The notes beneath the pieces were generated by a model. It had not been told where the DNA came from. It was given only the letters and a program-made list of their open reading frames with translations, and searched no databases. Source: UBA8941 sp963780545 (GTDB taxonomy: Archaea > Thermoproteota > Bathyarchaeia > TCS64). From it: a DNA stretch of 64,000 nt. Positions 27,782 to 38,047 of the stretch are shown one piece after another (position 1 is the first letter of the stretch; every line of letters begins with the position of its first letter). The stretch spans positions 1-64,000 of the forward strand of contig CAWACK010000013.1 in assembly GCA_963780545.1 (NCBI GenBank). The letters run 5' to 3'. The translations under genes and the position numbers were made by a program.

Positions 27782-29476
27782 TTATTTTAATACGTTTCTA
27801 GTATTTATCACCATAGTATAATTATTATTAAATAATATATTATTATCATTTAAAATTCCCTCATTTAATCCATTAATTCCGTAATATTCCGCTTGCATTC
27901 TCATTTTTGGAGAATATATTATTAAATCCATATTTGATGTATTATTATTTATGCTGATATAAATAAATTCATTTGGATTAACATAATACATTGTAGAATT
28001 TGTATAATATCCAGTTGGATATCCACTATTAGCTGCTAATACATGTTGATAATTCATCCCATAAATATCTATGAATTGTCCTGATTGCTCTAATTCAAAA
28101 TCTTTTATTGCCCTACTACCAGTTATAATTTCATCACCCAAACTTGTACACTGAAAAATAATTGGTGAAATTATTATTATTAATAATAAAAAGACTTTAT
28201 ATATTTTTGATTTATGTAATAGCGCCTCATAGACTTTTGAAATAGATAACGTTGAAGCTTGAATAGATCTTTCTCCTAAAAATGAGGAAATCAAACCTAT
28301 AAACCCAATAAAAAATGTAGAGACAATAATACCTATATCATAAGTTTGTATTATAGTAGAGAGTTTTTTCTCCTTAAATAATATTAGAAAATTTAATATG
28401 AATAAAAAAGCTAGAGTGATAAGAATTATTCTTGAAGTATTTGATAAAATTAATTGAGATTGCGCGCTAAATAAATTATATAAGTAATGAGGAATATAAG
28501 GATTAGGACTTAATTGAGGACCTATACCAAGGATATTCCCAAGTAATGTCCACATTCCACTTCTTAATAATCCGAAAGAATTGAGAAGAGATTGAATATT
28601 GCTTGTAATGCTATGAAATATAAATAGATAACTTGTTAAATATATTCCTACTAAAGTTAATATTAATTTTTTATTATTATAATATTGATTTCTATTTAAA
28701 AATAATATATCTAATGCTATTGATGATAAGAAAACAATAAAAAAGAATGGATGGACAAATACTAATGAAATATATAATATAAATAATAACGGAGTAATTT
28801 TATAATTTCTATTTTTTATATATAAAGCAAATATTATTACAGTATAAAGATAAGCAAGAGTTTGAGGTGCAAATTGTAGAACAATAAATTCATAACTTAA
28901 AAGTATATAAATTGGTGAAATATATAACATATTTTTAATACTAATTTTTTGTGATAAAAATAATAGAGTAGTAAATAAAGGTAATAATAATATAAATAAA
29001 TAATATCCAACATTTATAGTTACATCTATACTTGTGTTAAATATTAGCATTATAATTCTTGAAAATATAAAATATATCGGCCATTCAAAGTATGGATCTA
29101 TGTTTATTTGGTATGGGCCAATAGAAGTAGAAATTTTCATTATTGTTAAATATTTTGTTATTGAACCGATATCTGTCTGTTGAAATGGAATTATAAAAAA
29201 GAAGTTTGAACTATATAATAATAAATTATAAAATATTATAAATAATACTAAAAAATAAATATTTTTTATATACTTACTTAATAAGAAGATAGATATATAA
29301 TTAAGTATTAATAGTAGCCAAAAAGTAAAAGTTATCACATTAAAAATAGTACTATCGCTAGATAACGTATAAAATTTCCTACTATAAATAAAAACTATTA
29401 AAGAAATAAAAGATAATAAAGAATAAATAATTACATTCCGACGATTATTTAAACGATCAAAAATCATATAGTTCAC
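27782..29476 (-). CDS. Polytopic membrane protein, possible GT-C-type or polymerase
   Basis: The protein has 564 residues with about 12 hydrophobic helices up to residue 440, then a soluble tail (MNYQHVLAANSGYPTGYYTN). The position at the head of a minus-strand glycan gene run and the topology suggest a GT-C glycosyltransferase or polysaccharide polymerase, but no signature motif was found. It is extremely AT-rich. The stop is TAA. Confidence 0.6.
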   Translation of the reverse strand: MNYMIFDRLNNRRNVIIYSLLSFISLIVFIYSRKFYTLSSDSTIFNVITFTFWLLLILNYISIFLLSKYIKNIYFLVLFIIFYNLLLYSSNFFFIIPFQQTDIGSITKYLTIMKISTSIGPYQINIDPYFEWPIYFIFSRIIMLIFNTSIDVTINVGYYLFILLLPLFTTLLFLSQKISIKNMLYISPIYILLSYEFIVLQFAPQTLAYLYTVIIFALYIKNRNYKITPLLFILYISLVFVHPFFFIVFLSSIALDILFLNRNQYYNNKKLILTLVGIYLTSYLFIFHSITSNIQSLLNSFGLLRSGMWTLLGNILGIGPQLSPNPYIPHYLYNLFSAQSQLILSNTSRIILITLAFLFILNFLILFKEKKLSTIIQTYDIGIIVSTFFIGFIGLISSFLGERSIQASTLSISKVYEALLHKSKIYKVFLLLIIIISPIIFQCTSLGDEIITGSRAIKDFELEQSGQFIDIYGMNYQHVLAANSGYPTGYYTNSTMYYVNPNEFIYISINNNTSNMDLIIYSPKMRMQAEYYGINGLNEGILNDNNILFNNNYTMVINTRNVLK

Positions 29477-29605
29477 ATATCTCAGATAGAAATTATTTAA
29501 AAGTTTTCCTGTTTTTTCTTATAAATTATATAGATAAAAATATAAAAAATAATAAATTAAATTCATTTTTTCAAATCTGAGATGAATATATATTTAAATT
29601 ATGAG

Positions 29606-30493
29606 TTATTTTATAAAAAATTGAGTTCCAGCAATCCTAGCTTCCAACCAGTATTTCGAAGAACCGTACGGTCCACCACCAATCCTCGGAATTTCATAAA
29701 AATTATCGGTTTTTAAAACCATTAAATCCGGGTTTGTTAAAGCTGTTTTATAACCAACTTCATGTAGAATGGGAATTATACGTTGATCGTAGCAAGTATT
29801 TGGATAAGCGAAATGAATAATCTCTTTATTTAATAATTTTTCTAAGAATTTTTTTGATTCAATTAATTCATATCTAATATTATCTTCATTTTCAACAGCC
29901 AGATTTGTATGAGATACAGTGTGTGAGCCAAAACTAATTTGTTTATTTTTATTCATTTCTAAAATTTGTTCCTTAGTTAAAACAATATCCAATTTGTGAG
30001 TATAATTTACTTTATTTTTAATATTGTTTAAAATAAATTCTCTTTTTTCTGAAGTTAATAAAGCTAATTTTTTCATATTAATATCTATACCCATTTTTTT
30101 CATATCCCTTGCTTCGTCCCACCAGAATGGATTTCTATTTATTACATTTCCTGTGGTTATAAAAACCGTTGCTGGAATAGATATTTCATCACAGACTCGG
30201 TAAATTTCATCATAAAAATTCTTATAACCATCATCAAAAGTGATGATAAAAGTTAAATCACTTGGATAATTTTTTTTGCTAAATTGTTTATAAAATTCAT
30301 CGTAAGAGATAATGGAATATTTTTTGTCTAAATACTGCATATGCTCCATGAATGCTTTTTTTGAAGTCGTATGGTAAGCCAATATTATAAAATTCGAATT
30401 ATTTTTATTAAATTGTTTTATTGAAAGTAAAATATCATCAAGTTTACATTTTGAAAGTGCATAAAATAAAAATTCTATATATTGATTACTCAA
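29606..30493 (-). CDS. Polysaccharide deacetylase family protein
   Basis: The protein has 295 residues and starts at TTG 30493 (an in-frame TAG just upstream excludes an earlier start). The NodB-homology motifs are visible: FIITFDDGYKNFYDE with the metal and base Asp near 90, SFGSHTVSHTNLAV with two metal His near 190, and IHFAYPNTCYD. It would remove acetyl groups from N-acetylated sugars. The upstream WbqC-like gene ends 50 bases before, or overlaps if its TAG is read through. Confidence 0.85.
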   Translation of the reverse strand: MSNQYIEFLFYALSKCKLDDILLSIKQFNKNNSNFIILAYHTTSKKAFMEHMQYLDKKYSIISYDEFYKQFSKKNYPSDLTFIITFDDGYKNFYDEIYRVCDEISIPATVFITTGNVINRNPFWWDEARDMKKMGIDINMKKLALLTSEKREFILNNIKNKVNYTHKLDIVLTKEQILEMNKNKQISFGSHTVSHTNLAVENEDNIRYELIESKKFLEKLLNKEIIHFAYPNTCYDQRIIPILHEVGYKTALTNPDLMVLKTDNFYEIPRIGGGPYGSSKYWLEARIAGTQFFIK

Positions 30494-30545
30494 GCCTAAG
30501 TAACTCCTCTATTGAATATAAAAATGGTGCATCTAACATTATTGG

Positions 30546-31274
30546 CTATAAATTGCTTAACGTGATAAGATCATTTTTATTAATGTTACCCCTTTCTAAA
30601 ATTATCTTCGACTTTTCACCACAATTAAACAGTAGATCAATAACTGATAGGTTTGGAATAAAATCTCCATATAATTGAGGGTAAAACGGATGGTTATAGT
30701 TCTGAAAATAAAGCTTTATTTTTTCTTGTTTAAATAATTCAATATCCACATATTTTTTCCCTCCCTCCCCAAAAATGAACATATCTGCTCCTACTTTTTT
30801 ACAAATATCCACAATTCTATCAGTTTTTTTTCCCACAGGGTTCAAATCTGAACATTTAATATACTTTACATTTATTTTTAATTCGTCTAAAATATATTTT
30901 ATTAGAACCTCGTCTAAATCACTTAGCTTTTCCCAATTTTTTTTGTAAATTTCTTCAAAATCATCTTTATATGATTCAAAGTATGGGGCCTTATTATAAG
31001 AAGCTTTAATATTTTCCCAATGTTTTTTTGTCCAATTTTTAGTATTATCTATTTGCATGTCCTTCGTTGTTTTATCAAGATATCCTTTAGTTAAGATAGG
31101 TACTGTGAGTAATAGAGGCCCATTGATAGTTTTTATTTGATTTCTGTTCATAAAACTTGCCGGCTCGTATTGAACACAATCCATTAAACAAAATATGTCG
31201 CTACATACTATTTTGTGGAAAAAACCTAACCACGGCAAGTATAAAGGTTGATGACCTGTCAAAATTACAGTCAA
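30546..31274 (-). CDS. WbqC-like family protein
   Basis: The protein has 242 residues. The N-terminus VILTGHQPLYLPWLGFFHKI and FCLMDCVQYEPASFMNRNQI are the PF08889 signature. Relatives occur in O-antigen and exopolysaccharide clusters and are linked to sugar-nucleotide amino group modification. It ends SNL then TAG; 18 further codons (PIMLDAPFLYSIEELLRLE) are open to a TAA that overlaps the next gene's TTG start, so readthrough is possible. Confidence 0.8.
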   Translation of the reverse strand: MTVILTGHQPLYLPWLGFFHKIVCSDIFCLMDCVQYEPASFMNRNQIKTINGPLLLTVPILTKGYLDKTTKDMQIDNTKNWTKKHWENIKASYNKAPYFESYKDDFEEIYKKNWEKLSDLDEVLIKYILDELKINVKYIKCSDLNPVGKKTDRIVDICKKVGADMFIFGEGGKKYVDIELFKQEKIKLYFQNYNHPFYPQLYGDFIPNLSVIDLLFNCGEKSKIILERGNINKNDLITLSNL

Positions 31275-31358
31275 TTTAAATCAGTTATTAATTTGAAACC
31301 AATTTAAATATTTTACTAACTTAGTAAGTTAATAATTTTAAATATAGAATAAATATAT

Positions 31359-32618
31359 TTATTTTATAATATTTAGATAGATTTTTTCCAAGTTATCAGC
31401 AGCTAATTTAAAAGTTCTATTTTTAAGAACCCAGTTTTGTCCGTTTATTCCACTTTCATGCAAATTGATTTTGTTTTCAATAAACATTAACATTGCATTT
31501 GCTAGATCTAATTTATTAAATTTTACTAACTTACCGCAATTAGAGGCGGTAATCACCCTCATATGTTCGGGTATTTCTTCATTTGCTATAATAGGTTTCC
31601 CAATTAACATATATTCAAAAATCTTACATGGAGAAGCAACATAAAAACATCTTAAGGGCCTTATAATGGATAGACATACATCAGATATCGAAATATAATT
31701 TGGTACTTCAAAATAGCTAACTTGACCAGAAAATATAATATTTTTATTTAATTTTTTAGTATTTATTATAGATTTTAAAGTATTTGTACTTTCTGTTGAA
31801 CCAACAAATAATACCTTTGTTTCAGGATGTTTTATTAGAACAATTTCTAAAGCATCTAAAATTAAATCTAACCCTCTCAATATGCCTAAAGATCCAATGT
31901 AAGAAAATATGAAATCATCTTTATTTAAACCAAGTTCGCTTTTAATAGTGTGAGAATGCGGAGTGATTTTAAAAATTTCTGGTTCAACTCCCAGGGTTAA
32001 CGGATACATTTTTTCTTTTTGTATTCCATCATTATATAAATTATCGCTCATCTCCTTACTAATTGGAAATATAAAATCACAATTCTTAAAAATAATTCTT
32101 TTTAAAAATATATCTTGAATATAAATTGTTAAAAGTTCAAATTTACTTATTTTATTATTCATATAAAAATCGTATGCACCTTCATAAAAAGGAAATGAAT
32201 AGTTAAATGTTAATGGTATATTTAATATAGTTTTTAAAAAAAGCGATGTTAAGCCTGAAAAAATGTCATCCCTGACTTGTAATATATTATATCTATTTAC
32301 TTTTTTGTTCCTAATTATAGTAAATAAAAGTCTCAATTGATAAATAAAGATTGAAAGAAGAGAAAATAGGTAGTTATTACTTTTTAACCGTGGAATAAGG
32401 TAAACAGTACTAGAATGAAACTTTATGGTTTTTATTTTTTGGAAATTTGAAGCATTATATGACATGTACCAATCTACTATGTAGCCTTTTTTTGGTAGCT
32501 CAATCCCATAGACGCCCATTACTTCAGGCCAACTTGGAAAACCTTCTGAATAGAAATTTGATAGAATTAAAGCCATTCTTATCGTTTTTAATTTTAAATT
32601 CATATTCCCATAATTCAC
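31359..32618 (-). CDS. Family 4 glycosyltransferase
   Basis: The protein has 419 residues with a GT-B fold. The N-terminal acceptor domain starts near IRMALILSNFYSEGFPSWPE. The donor domain has FIFSYIGSLGILRGLDLILD, KTKKLNKNIIFSGQVSYFEV and the E-x7-E type loop PCKIFEYMLIGKPIIANEE. It probably adds a sugar to the surface glycan. The start is ATG. Confidence 0.85.
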   Translation of the reverse strand: MNYGNMNLKLKTIRMALILSNFYSEGFPSWPEVMGVYGIELPKKGYIVDWYMSYNASNFQKIKTIKFHSSTVYLIPRLKSNNYLFSLLSIFIYQLRLLFTIIRNKKVNRYNILQVRDDIFSGLTSLFLKTILNIPLTFNYSFPFYEGAYDFYMNNKISKFELLTIYIQDIFLKRIIFKNCDFIFPISKEMSDNLYNDGIQKEKMYPLTLGVEPEIFKITPHSHTIKSELGLNKDDFIFSYIGSLGILRGLDLILDALEIVLIKHPETKVLFVGSTESTNTLKSIINTKKLNKNIIFSGQVSYFEVPNYISISDVCLSIIRPLRCFYVASPCKIFEYMLIGKPIIANEEIPEHMRVITASNCGKLVKFNKLDLANAMLMFIENKINLHESGINGQNWVLKNRTFKLAADNLEKIYLNIIK

Positions 32619-32648
32619 AAGAAGTCCCCTAAATATGCATTATAATAT

Positions 32649-33884
32649 TCAAAGGTGATTAGAGTTGGAGTGTGTCTCTATTCCATTTTTAGTTAGAACA
32701 ATATCGTAAACATCTAGAATCTGTTTTGAAAGGTTGTTCCAAGTATATTTTTGTGCGTAATTAGTTATTTTTTCTCGGTTCCATTCCTTTTCCAGTCCCC
32801 ATAGTATCTTCTCTTCAAGGTCGATAGAGTCAGCGGGGTTAGTAAGAGCACCGTAATCATTAGAGGTGATGACTTCGGAGATGCCACCGACGTTGCTTCC
32901 GATAAATGGGCATCCGCATGCTAACGATTCGAACATTACTGTGGGATTTCCCTCGTTTAGGCTTGGTAGAACAAATAGGTCGGATGCGTTCATCCAAAGC
33001 GGAATTTCATTGTGCGGTTTTGTGCCAACTAATTTGATATAAGAAGTTAGATCGAAATCATCTATTTGTTTTTGTAAATTATTTTTTAAATCTCCGTTTC
33101 CGATTATTATACATTGTACATCTTTTCTTTTTTTAATAATTTTATTCATTGCTTGTATAAGATATATATGACCTTTAATTGATATTAAATTTCCTACAGA
33201 TAAAATAATTTTTATATTTAATGGAATATTTAGTTGTTTTTTTGATAATTTTATAGAAATATTGTTGAAAAGTTTATTATTAAATCCATTAGAAATTACA
33301 CTAATTGGCGTTTTAATATTTAATTTTTTTATTATATTATAATTTTTATTACTTACCGTAATTATATGATCAGAATTATTCATTATATTTATAATTTGTG
33401 TCTTCATATTATAATTTTTAAATGGAAGTTGATATACATCATATCCATGGCCAGTTATTACTAATGGAACGTTATATTTCTGTTTTAATTTAATTCCAAC
33501 ATACCCAGAGGTCCATATAAAATGGGAGTGTATTATATCAAATTTAATATCATGTTTATTTAATATATTATATACGGAATTAAAATGAATTGATCCAAGA
33601 TTATTATAAAAAGAATCTATTGGGAGATATTTTAATGGTGTTAATATTATAGTTACATTTTCTGGTTTATTAGATAAATCAATTTTATTACTGATTGTAT
33701 AACTTTCTAAAATATTTTTTAAATATACTAATGGAATATAATTCATTAATTCAAATAAAGGATTATATCTAACTAAAACGTAAACATGATTAAATTGTTT
33801 TGATATAACCTCAATCTGATCTTTAACAAAACTTTGATATGAGTGAGAAATGATTAAAATATTTTTATCTCGAAACATATTCAA
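32649..33884 (-). CDS. Family 4 glycosyltransferase
   Basis: The protein has 411 residues. Acceptor domain: ILIISHSYQSFVKDQIEVIS and the loop ITGHGYDVYQLPF. Donor domain: IILSVGNLISIKGHIYLIQA and NEGNPTVMFESLACGCPFIG with the E-x7-E motif. It is intact and highly AT-rich except for the last 300 bases. The stop is TGA. Confidence 0.88.
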   Translation of the reverse strand: MNMFRDKNILIISHSYQSFVKDQIEVISKQFNHVYVLVRYNPLFELMNYIPLVYLKNILESYTISNKIDLSNKPENVTIILTPLKYLPIDSFYNNLGSIHFNSVYNILNKHDIKFDIIHSHFIWTSGYVGIKLKQKYNVPLVITGHGYDVYQLPFKNYNMKTQIINIMNNSDHIITVSNKNYNIIKKLNIKTPISVISNGFNNKLFNNISIKLSKKQLNIPLNIKIILSVGNLISIKGHIYLIQAMNKIIKKRKDVQCIIIGNGDLKNNLQKQIDDFDLTSYIKLVGTKPHNEIPLWMNASDLFVLPSLNEGNPTVMFESLACGCPFIGSNVGGISEVITSNDYGALTNPADSIDLEEKILWGLEKEWNREKITNYAQKYTWNNLSKQILDVYDIVLTKNGIETHSNSNHL

Positions 33885-33944
33885 ATATCTAAGATAATAT
33901 CCAATTTAATATGCAAAGATAAACAAGCGCGCCCATACATGTTC

Positions 33945-34577
33945 TTATATAAACAATCTGATTATTTCAAAAGCTTCTGCAAATGGTTGTACTATTTGAG
34001 TTCCTCTAACGATAAGTAGACTCATTAAGTACTGTTCTTGAAAATATGGTTTATCACTTTGAGAACGATAACTATTTAACGCATTTATTTTTCTTTCTAC
34101 TTGATTTTTCGTTAAAGGTATAAATACATCAGTAGTGAAGGTTAAATTATTCCAAGGATGCTCGTACCCAAAAATCGAAGATTGTGTCTTAAATGCTCTT
34201 ACACCTTCGTTTTGTATTACCTGATGATCCTGATGCACATCATTAGAGGAAGGGAGAAACACCAAATCTGGGTTTATTTTATTTCTAATTTTTATTAAAT
34301 CCTCCAGTATATCCTGTCTATTGTAAGAGAAATTTCTTACTTCATAATCGAATAAAAATACATTGTCAGGTTTTATTCCTAATGTGGAAGTAGCTTCAAG
34401 GCATTCTTTTACTAGTATTTTTGAATCATATTCTTTATTTACCGATTTCTCTGCACTTGAAAAAGCAATATAGTATACTTCTTTATTTTCTTCGATAAAT
34501 TTAGTTATAGTTCCGCCACATGCAAGTTCCGCGTCATCTGTATGAGGACTTAGAAATAAAATTTTTTCGAAGTTCAT
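33945..34577 (-). CDS. PIG-L/LmbE family deacetylase
   Basis: The protein has 210 residues. The zinc site is LFLSPHTDDAELACGG near residues 7-22 (Thr replaces the usual Pro of PHPDD) with the third ligand in NDVHQDHQVIQ near 115. The family de-N-acetylates GlcNAc-type sugars on lipids or sugar nucleotides. A GCGCGCC tract lies in the 60-base gap upstream of the next minus-strand gene (33928-33933). Confidence 0.88.
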   Translation of the reverse strand: MNFEKILFLSPHTDDAELACGGTITKFIEENKEVYYIAFSSAEKSVNKEYDSKILVKECLEATSTLGIKPDNVFLFDYEVRNFSYNRQDILEDLIKIRNKINPDLVFLPSSNDVHQDHQVIQNEGVRAFKTQSSIFGYEHPWNNLTFTTDVFIPLTKNQVERKINALNSYRSQSDKPYFQEQYLMSLLIVRGTQIVQPFAEAFEIIRLFI

Positions 34578-34628
34578 TTAATAATTTAATCCATTAATTC
34601 TGATTTAAACTTTATTATTTATCTATAT

Positions 34629-35705
34629 TTATTTTAAATAAATGAATTTTTTATATATTTTAGGATCCATTAATGCTTGAATGCTTTCTGGATAATTTTC
34701 TATTAACCAGATATTAAATGAGGTAAGGTCCATATTTTCTTTTAATATGTTAATTTGATTGTTTCTACCAATATTCTTTAAATCTTTCATATTAAGTAAT
34801 TCCTCCGCATTTTTAAAAGAAATATTTTCATTTTCATAAAAATTAAATAATTGATATTTTTGCATATGATATGATAAACCACAATCTTTTGCAGTTGGGT
34901 CAATTAGAATTGAGTGAGTCCCTAATGTAGCAGCCTCAAAGGCTGTGGTTCCACCGTCACCATAGTATAGTGATGCATAGTATAATAAATCATGTAATTT
35001 TTCTGGTGAAACATTTATACGATATTTTTCTAAATTATCTTTTATTGGTTTTTCTGAAGTAATAAATACTTTCCCGAATTCTTCTAATTTTTTTATTGAA
35101 GAAGAAATATCTCTTATACCTTTATGTCCAATGTCATGTGTAGCATTCCATGCTATTAACCTCATTATTATAAATTTTTCATTTTTATTCAGATTCATAT
35201 TTTCCAAAATCTGTTCATTGGGTGTAAACCATCTAGGATGCAAGTATGCTAATTGATGATAACTTGGATATTTTATATGTTTTCTACCTAAATTGAGTAA
35301 GAAACATTCTGGAGTAAAAACTTTTGTAGTAAAAGGTAAATATAAAATATGTTGTTCTTTACTAATTTCAGTATCTTCAAAAGTAATAGATGGTTTATTT
35401 AATAATCTTGCGATATGTGCATTACGAATAAATCCAAGACCACAAAAAATATCTGGTTTAAATTCCTTTACTTGTGTATACATTTTGTAATCCATATATA
35501 AAAGATTTATAAATTTTGAACTTATTGAATTTCCATAAGTTCCAAGATTTCTATATTTTAATTTATAAATATCTAGTAATTTTAGATTTATATCTTTTAA
35601 CGAAGCTGTAATTAATATTTTGTGTCCTCTTTTTTCCATAGAAGGAATAAAATTTTTAAAAAAATGTACATGAGCTGGATGATTTATATCTACTACAATA
35701 TTCAT
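34629..35705 (-). CDS. DUF354 family protein
   Basis: The protein has 358 residues. MNIVVDINHPAHVHFFKNFI is the family start and YYGDGGTTAFEAATLGTHSI its C-terminal donor-like motif. PF04007 proteins have a GT-B-like fold and occur in archaeal and bacterial glycan clusters, where some relate to UDP-GlcNAc-2-epimerase-like enzymes. The exact reaction is unknown. The start is ATG, in line with the family N-terminus. Confidence 0.85.
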   Translation of the reverse strand: MNIVVDINHPAHVHFFKNFIPSMEKRGHKILITASLKDINLKLLDIYKLKYRNLGTYGNSISSKFINLLYMDYKMYTQVKEFKPDIFCGLGFIRNAHIARLLNKPSITFEDTEISKEQHILYLPFTTKVFTPECFLLNLGRKHIKYPSYHQLAYLHPRWFTPNEQILENMNLNKNEKFIIMRLIAWNATHDIGHKGIRDISSSIKKLEEFGKVFITSEKPIKDNLEKYRINVSPEKLHDLLYYASLYYGDGGTTAFEAATLGTHSILIDPTAKDCGLSYHMQKYQLFNFYENENISFKNAEELLNMKDLKNIGRNNQINILKENMDLTSFNIWLIENYPESIQALMDPKIYKKFIYLK

Positions 35706-35779
35706 AATTTATATTCTTCTTTTTATTTAATTTCTATTTATAATCATTTATAATATTTGATTATTTAAACTATTAATTT

Positions 35780-36541
35780 TTAAAAATATACTCTATGAAT
35801 AATTTTTTTACCTATATTAAAAGTAAAGTCTCTTCCATAGTTAATAATATACTCAATATTATTATATGACCATCTTTCTGGATGTGTTGTTATATAATAA
35901 TTATTATCATTATATAAAATTTTATTTATTAATTCATCTGTTGTATTTATTATATCTACTGGAAGAATTTCTTTAGGCAAATGATCCCTTAGGTTATCTT
36001 TTCTATTCCAAGAACCACCCGAATCAGTATAGTAGTATATATTATCTATAGATATAAAAGCATCACCTAAAACATTGAATTTTTTAAAATCATATTGATT
36101 CCATAGATTTAAATTATTATATTTTGAAATAGGACTACCATGCATACAAATAGTATTTATTTCACAATTCTTCCTTAATAAATTAATCTCATTCTCAAAT
36201 AATAGCAATGCTTTTTTATAATCTCCCCTAGATTTAGACAGTACTTCGTAATGATAACCGACCTCATGTCCAAGTGTTTTTATTTTATTTAATACATCAA
36301 AATTTGTGGAATTATTTACTCTAAAATAATAAGTAGATTTAATATTATAATTATTTTCAATCAAAGCTATTTTTAGAGCATTGTTAGGTTTTCTATCAAT
36401 ATCATGTCTTAATATGACAAAATTAGACTTGGGCTTATTTATTAAAAAAGACTCTAAGGTATAGACTTTTTTATTACTAAGAACTTTACATAAACTCTCA
36501 TATTTATTAATTGTAAAATCAAGAGTCATATTATTGATCAA
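35780..36541 (-). CDS. Polysaccharide deacetylase-like protein
   Basis: The protein has 253 residues. FVILRHDIDRKPNNALKIAL carries the metal-binding Asp of this NodB-like subgroup, GHEVGYHYEVLSKSRGDYKK a His pair, and CMHGSPISKYNN a later loop. Relatives are annotated as polysaccharide deacetylases of the HD.D subtype found in glycan clusters. It is the first gene of the AT-rich minus-strand run. Confidence 0.75.
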   Translation of the reverse strand: MINNMTLDFTINKYESLCKVLSNKKVYTLESFLINKPKSNFVILRHDIDRKPNNALKIALIENNYNIKSTYYFRVNNSTNFDVLNKIKTLGHEVGYHYEVLSKSRGDYKKALLLFENEINLLRKNCEINTICMHGSPISKYNNLNLWNQYDFKKFNVLGDAFISIDNIYYYTDSGGSWNRKDNLRDHLPKEILPVDIINTTDELINKILYNDNNYYITTHPERWSYNNIEYIINYGRDFTFNIGKKIIHRVYF

Positions 36542-36662
36542 ATTTTGTTATTTTTATCGATAAAAATAAATATCATATGCACGTACATGAAAGATCTTCA
36601 TTATAGCTCGGTATAACTTATATTTTTGTTCTTATGCATCTATATCGATCCTTTTCTCACGT

Positions 36663-37037
36663 TTAAGTATCATGAAAATAGATTCTCCAACCAGTTGGTT
36701 GATTATAATCGAGGAACATAAGGTACCTAATGAACCTAAGGTCCCTTACCAACTCCGCTGCGCTTATGTACCCAATCTTCTTTGCGCCAGCTTGAACAAC
36801 CCGAACCCTCTCCAAGCCAAACTGCTCCAAATTTCTCACGAATCCCGACTTGCACGCCTCTTTAAGCTTTGCAATGATCTTCACTAACTGAATATTCAAG
36901 ATGCTGCTTTTCACGTCGTCGATTATGCTAGCCGAGACCGAAAGAATACCTCTCTCCAAGTCGTCGAGGGCGCTGTACCAAACCCTCCTTCGAAGCGCCA
37001 GACGCCGAATATCTGAGAGGAAATTTCTTGTGAACAT
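36663..37037 (-). CDS. Unknown basic protein, 124 aa
   Basis: It starts MFTRNFLSDIRRLALRRRVW. Residues 20-60 form a helical region and 90-124 a beta/hydrophobic end (LRFIRYLMFLDYNQPTGWRI). The family is not recognised. It is GC-richer than the adjacent island. Its upstream 100 bases are duplicated at 40353-40447, together with a decayed start. Confidence 0.55.
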   Translation of the reverse strand: MFTRNFLSDIRRLALRRRVWYSALDDLERGILSVSASIIDDVKSSILNIQLVKIIAKLKEACKSGFVRNLEQFGLERVRVVQAGAKKIGYISAAELVRDLRFIRYLMFLDYNQPTGWRIYFHDT

Positions 37038-37130
37038 GGCTGCGAGGAAACCACCATTAATATACTGTTGCTTTTACTCCTCTCAGCTTACTTATATGGT
37101 CTACTATAGTCTGATTCTAATCAATAGTTA
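37038..37130. repeat. Upstream region duplicated at 40353-40447
   Basis: The two aligned stretches share blocks such as GTCTGATTCTAA and AGCTTACTTA. Homology ends exactly at the alternating tract 37131-37140 here. Confidence 0.6.
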
Positions 37131-37140
37131 GTGCGCGTAC
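37131..37140. repeat. Alternating tract at a homology breakpoint
   Basis: GTGCGCGTAC. To its left homology to 40353-40447 is clear, to its right absent. Confidence 0.65.
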
Positions 37141-37365
37141 AATAATGTTAGTATAATGCATAACAAAATTATTTTTCGAGAACCGCACTCTTGCATATTT
37201 GATTTATTCTAAAAAATGAAGACCCGATTCTAAATTACGACTCCAATTCGGGCATTCTTTTCCAAGGGTAATGCCCTAATTTCCGTTACTAAATCCAGCA
37301 TTCATTACACCTCTCCATAAAAGCCTCGATGAATATACTCCACATTTGAGAGGCATCAAACAAGC

Positions 37366-38034
37366 TTAAGATTTAACCAGAACCTGCCTCGCCATCGAGA
37401 AATATTCGAATTTGCGACACACTCCAGCTACTCCAAGTGCTAATACTAACACCGATAAAGAAGCGATGATGGAGCCTAATCCAATCCCCCCCGGCAAATA
37501 ATTTAGCACCAGCCCTACGATAGGCACTAAGGCCAAGCTCAGCCCCACATCAAGCGCGAACTTTTCAAGCCCACGCAATTCGTCAGCCTTCGGATAAAGC
37601 GCCTCTATCAGAACGTATCCAGGCATGAACAGAATAAAAACAGCCCCAGTTACGTATCTTAAGTAGACTAACGGGTACACTTGGGGGAGAACATAAATAG
37701 ACACAAGTACGAGCGCTACAAACATTGCTACAAGCCAAAACCAGAGGGCGTAGAGGGATGTAAAGTAACCAGCTAATCCCTTTGGCGGGTTAGGATCGAC
37801 TAGCTGAACAACACCATCCTCCAGTGCCCTAGCAAGTCCTCTCGTTGCCTTTTCAGCCCCCAGTTTTTCTTCTTTTGCGACATGAGCCACGAGTTCAGCA
37901 ACAGTTTCCTTCGAGTGGTTCAGAACAGCGCTCTCCAGTGGGTTTGGGTTACTCTCCTTGGCCTCATTATTTTTCAGTCCCTTGAACTCGTCCTGAGTCG
38001 AAACCAATTCAAACAACCGATTAGGTATTCTCAC
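37366..38034 (-). CDS. DUF1616 membrane protein
   Basis: The protein has 222 residues and starts at GTG 38034. A charged cytoplasmic N-terminus of 85 residues is followed by four helices with the DUF1616 pattern YLRYVTGAVFILFMPGYVLI, EKFALDVGLSLALVPIVGL. Archaeal DUF1616 proteins are of unknown function, often next to secreted proteins. It is the last gene of a three-gene operon (38524-39017, 38048-38527, this gene). Confidence 0.8.
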   Translation of the reverse strand: MRIPNRLFELVSTQDEFKGLKNNEAKESNPNPLESAVLNHSKETVAELVAHVAKEEKLGAEKATRGLARALEDGVVQLVDPNPPKGLAGYFTSLYALWFWLVAMFVALVLVSIYVLPQVYPLVYLRYVTGAVFILFMPGYVLIEALYPKADELRGLEKFALDVGLSLALVPIVGLVLNYLPGGIGLGSIIASLSVLVLALGVAGVCRKFEYFSMARQVLVKS

Positions 38035-38047
38035 GTTAAATCACACT

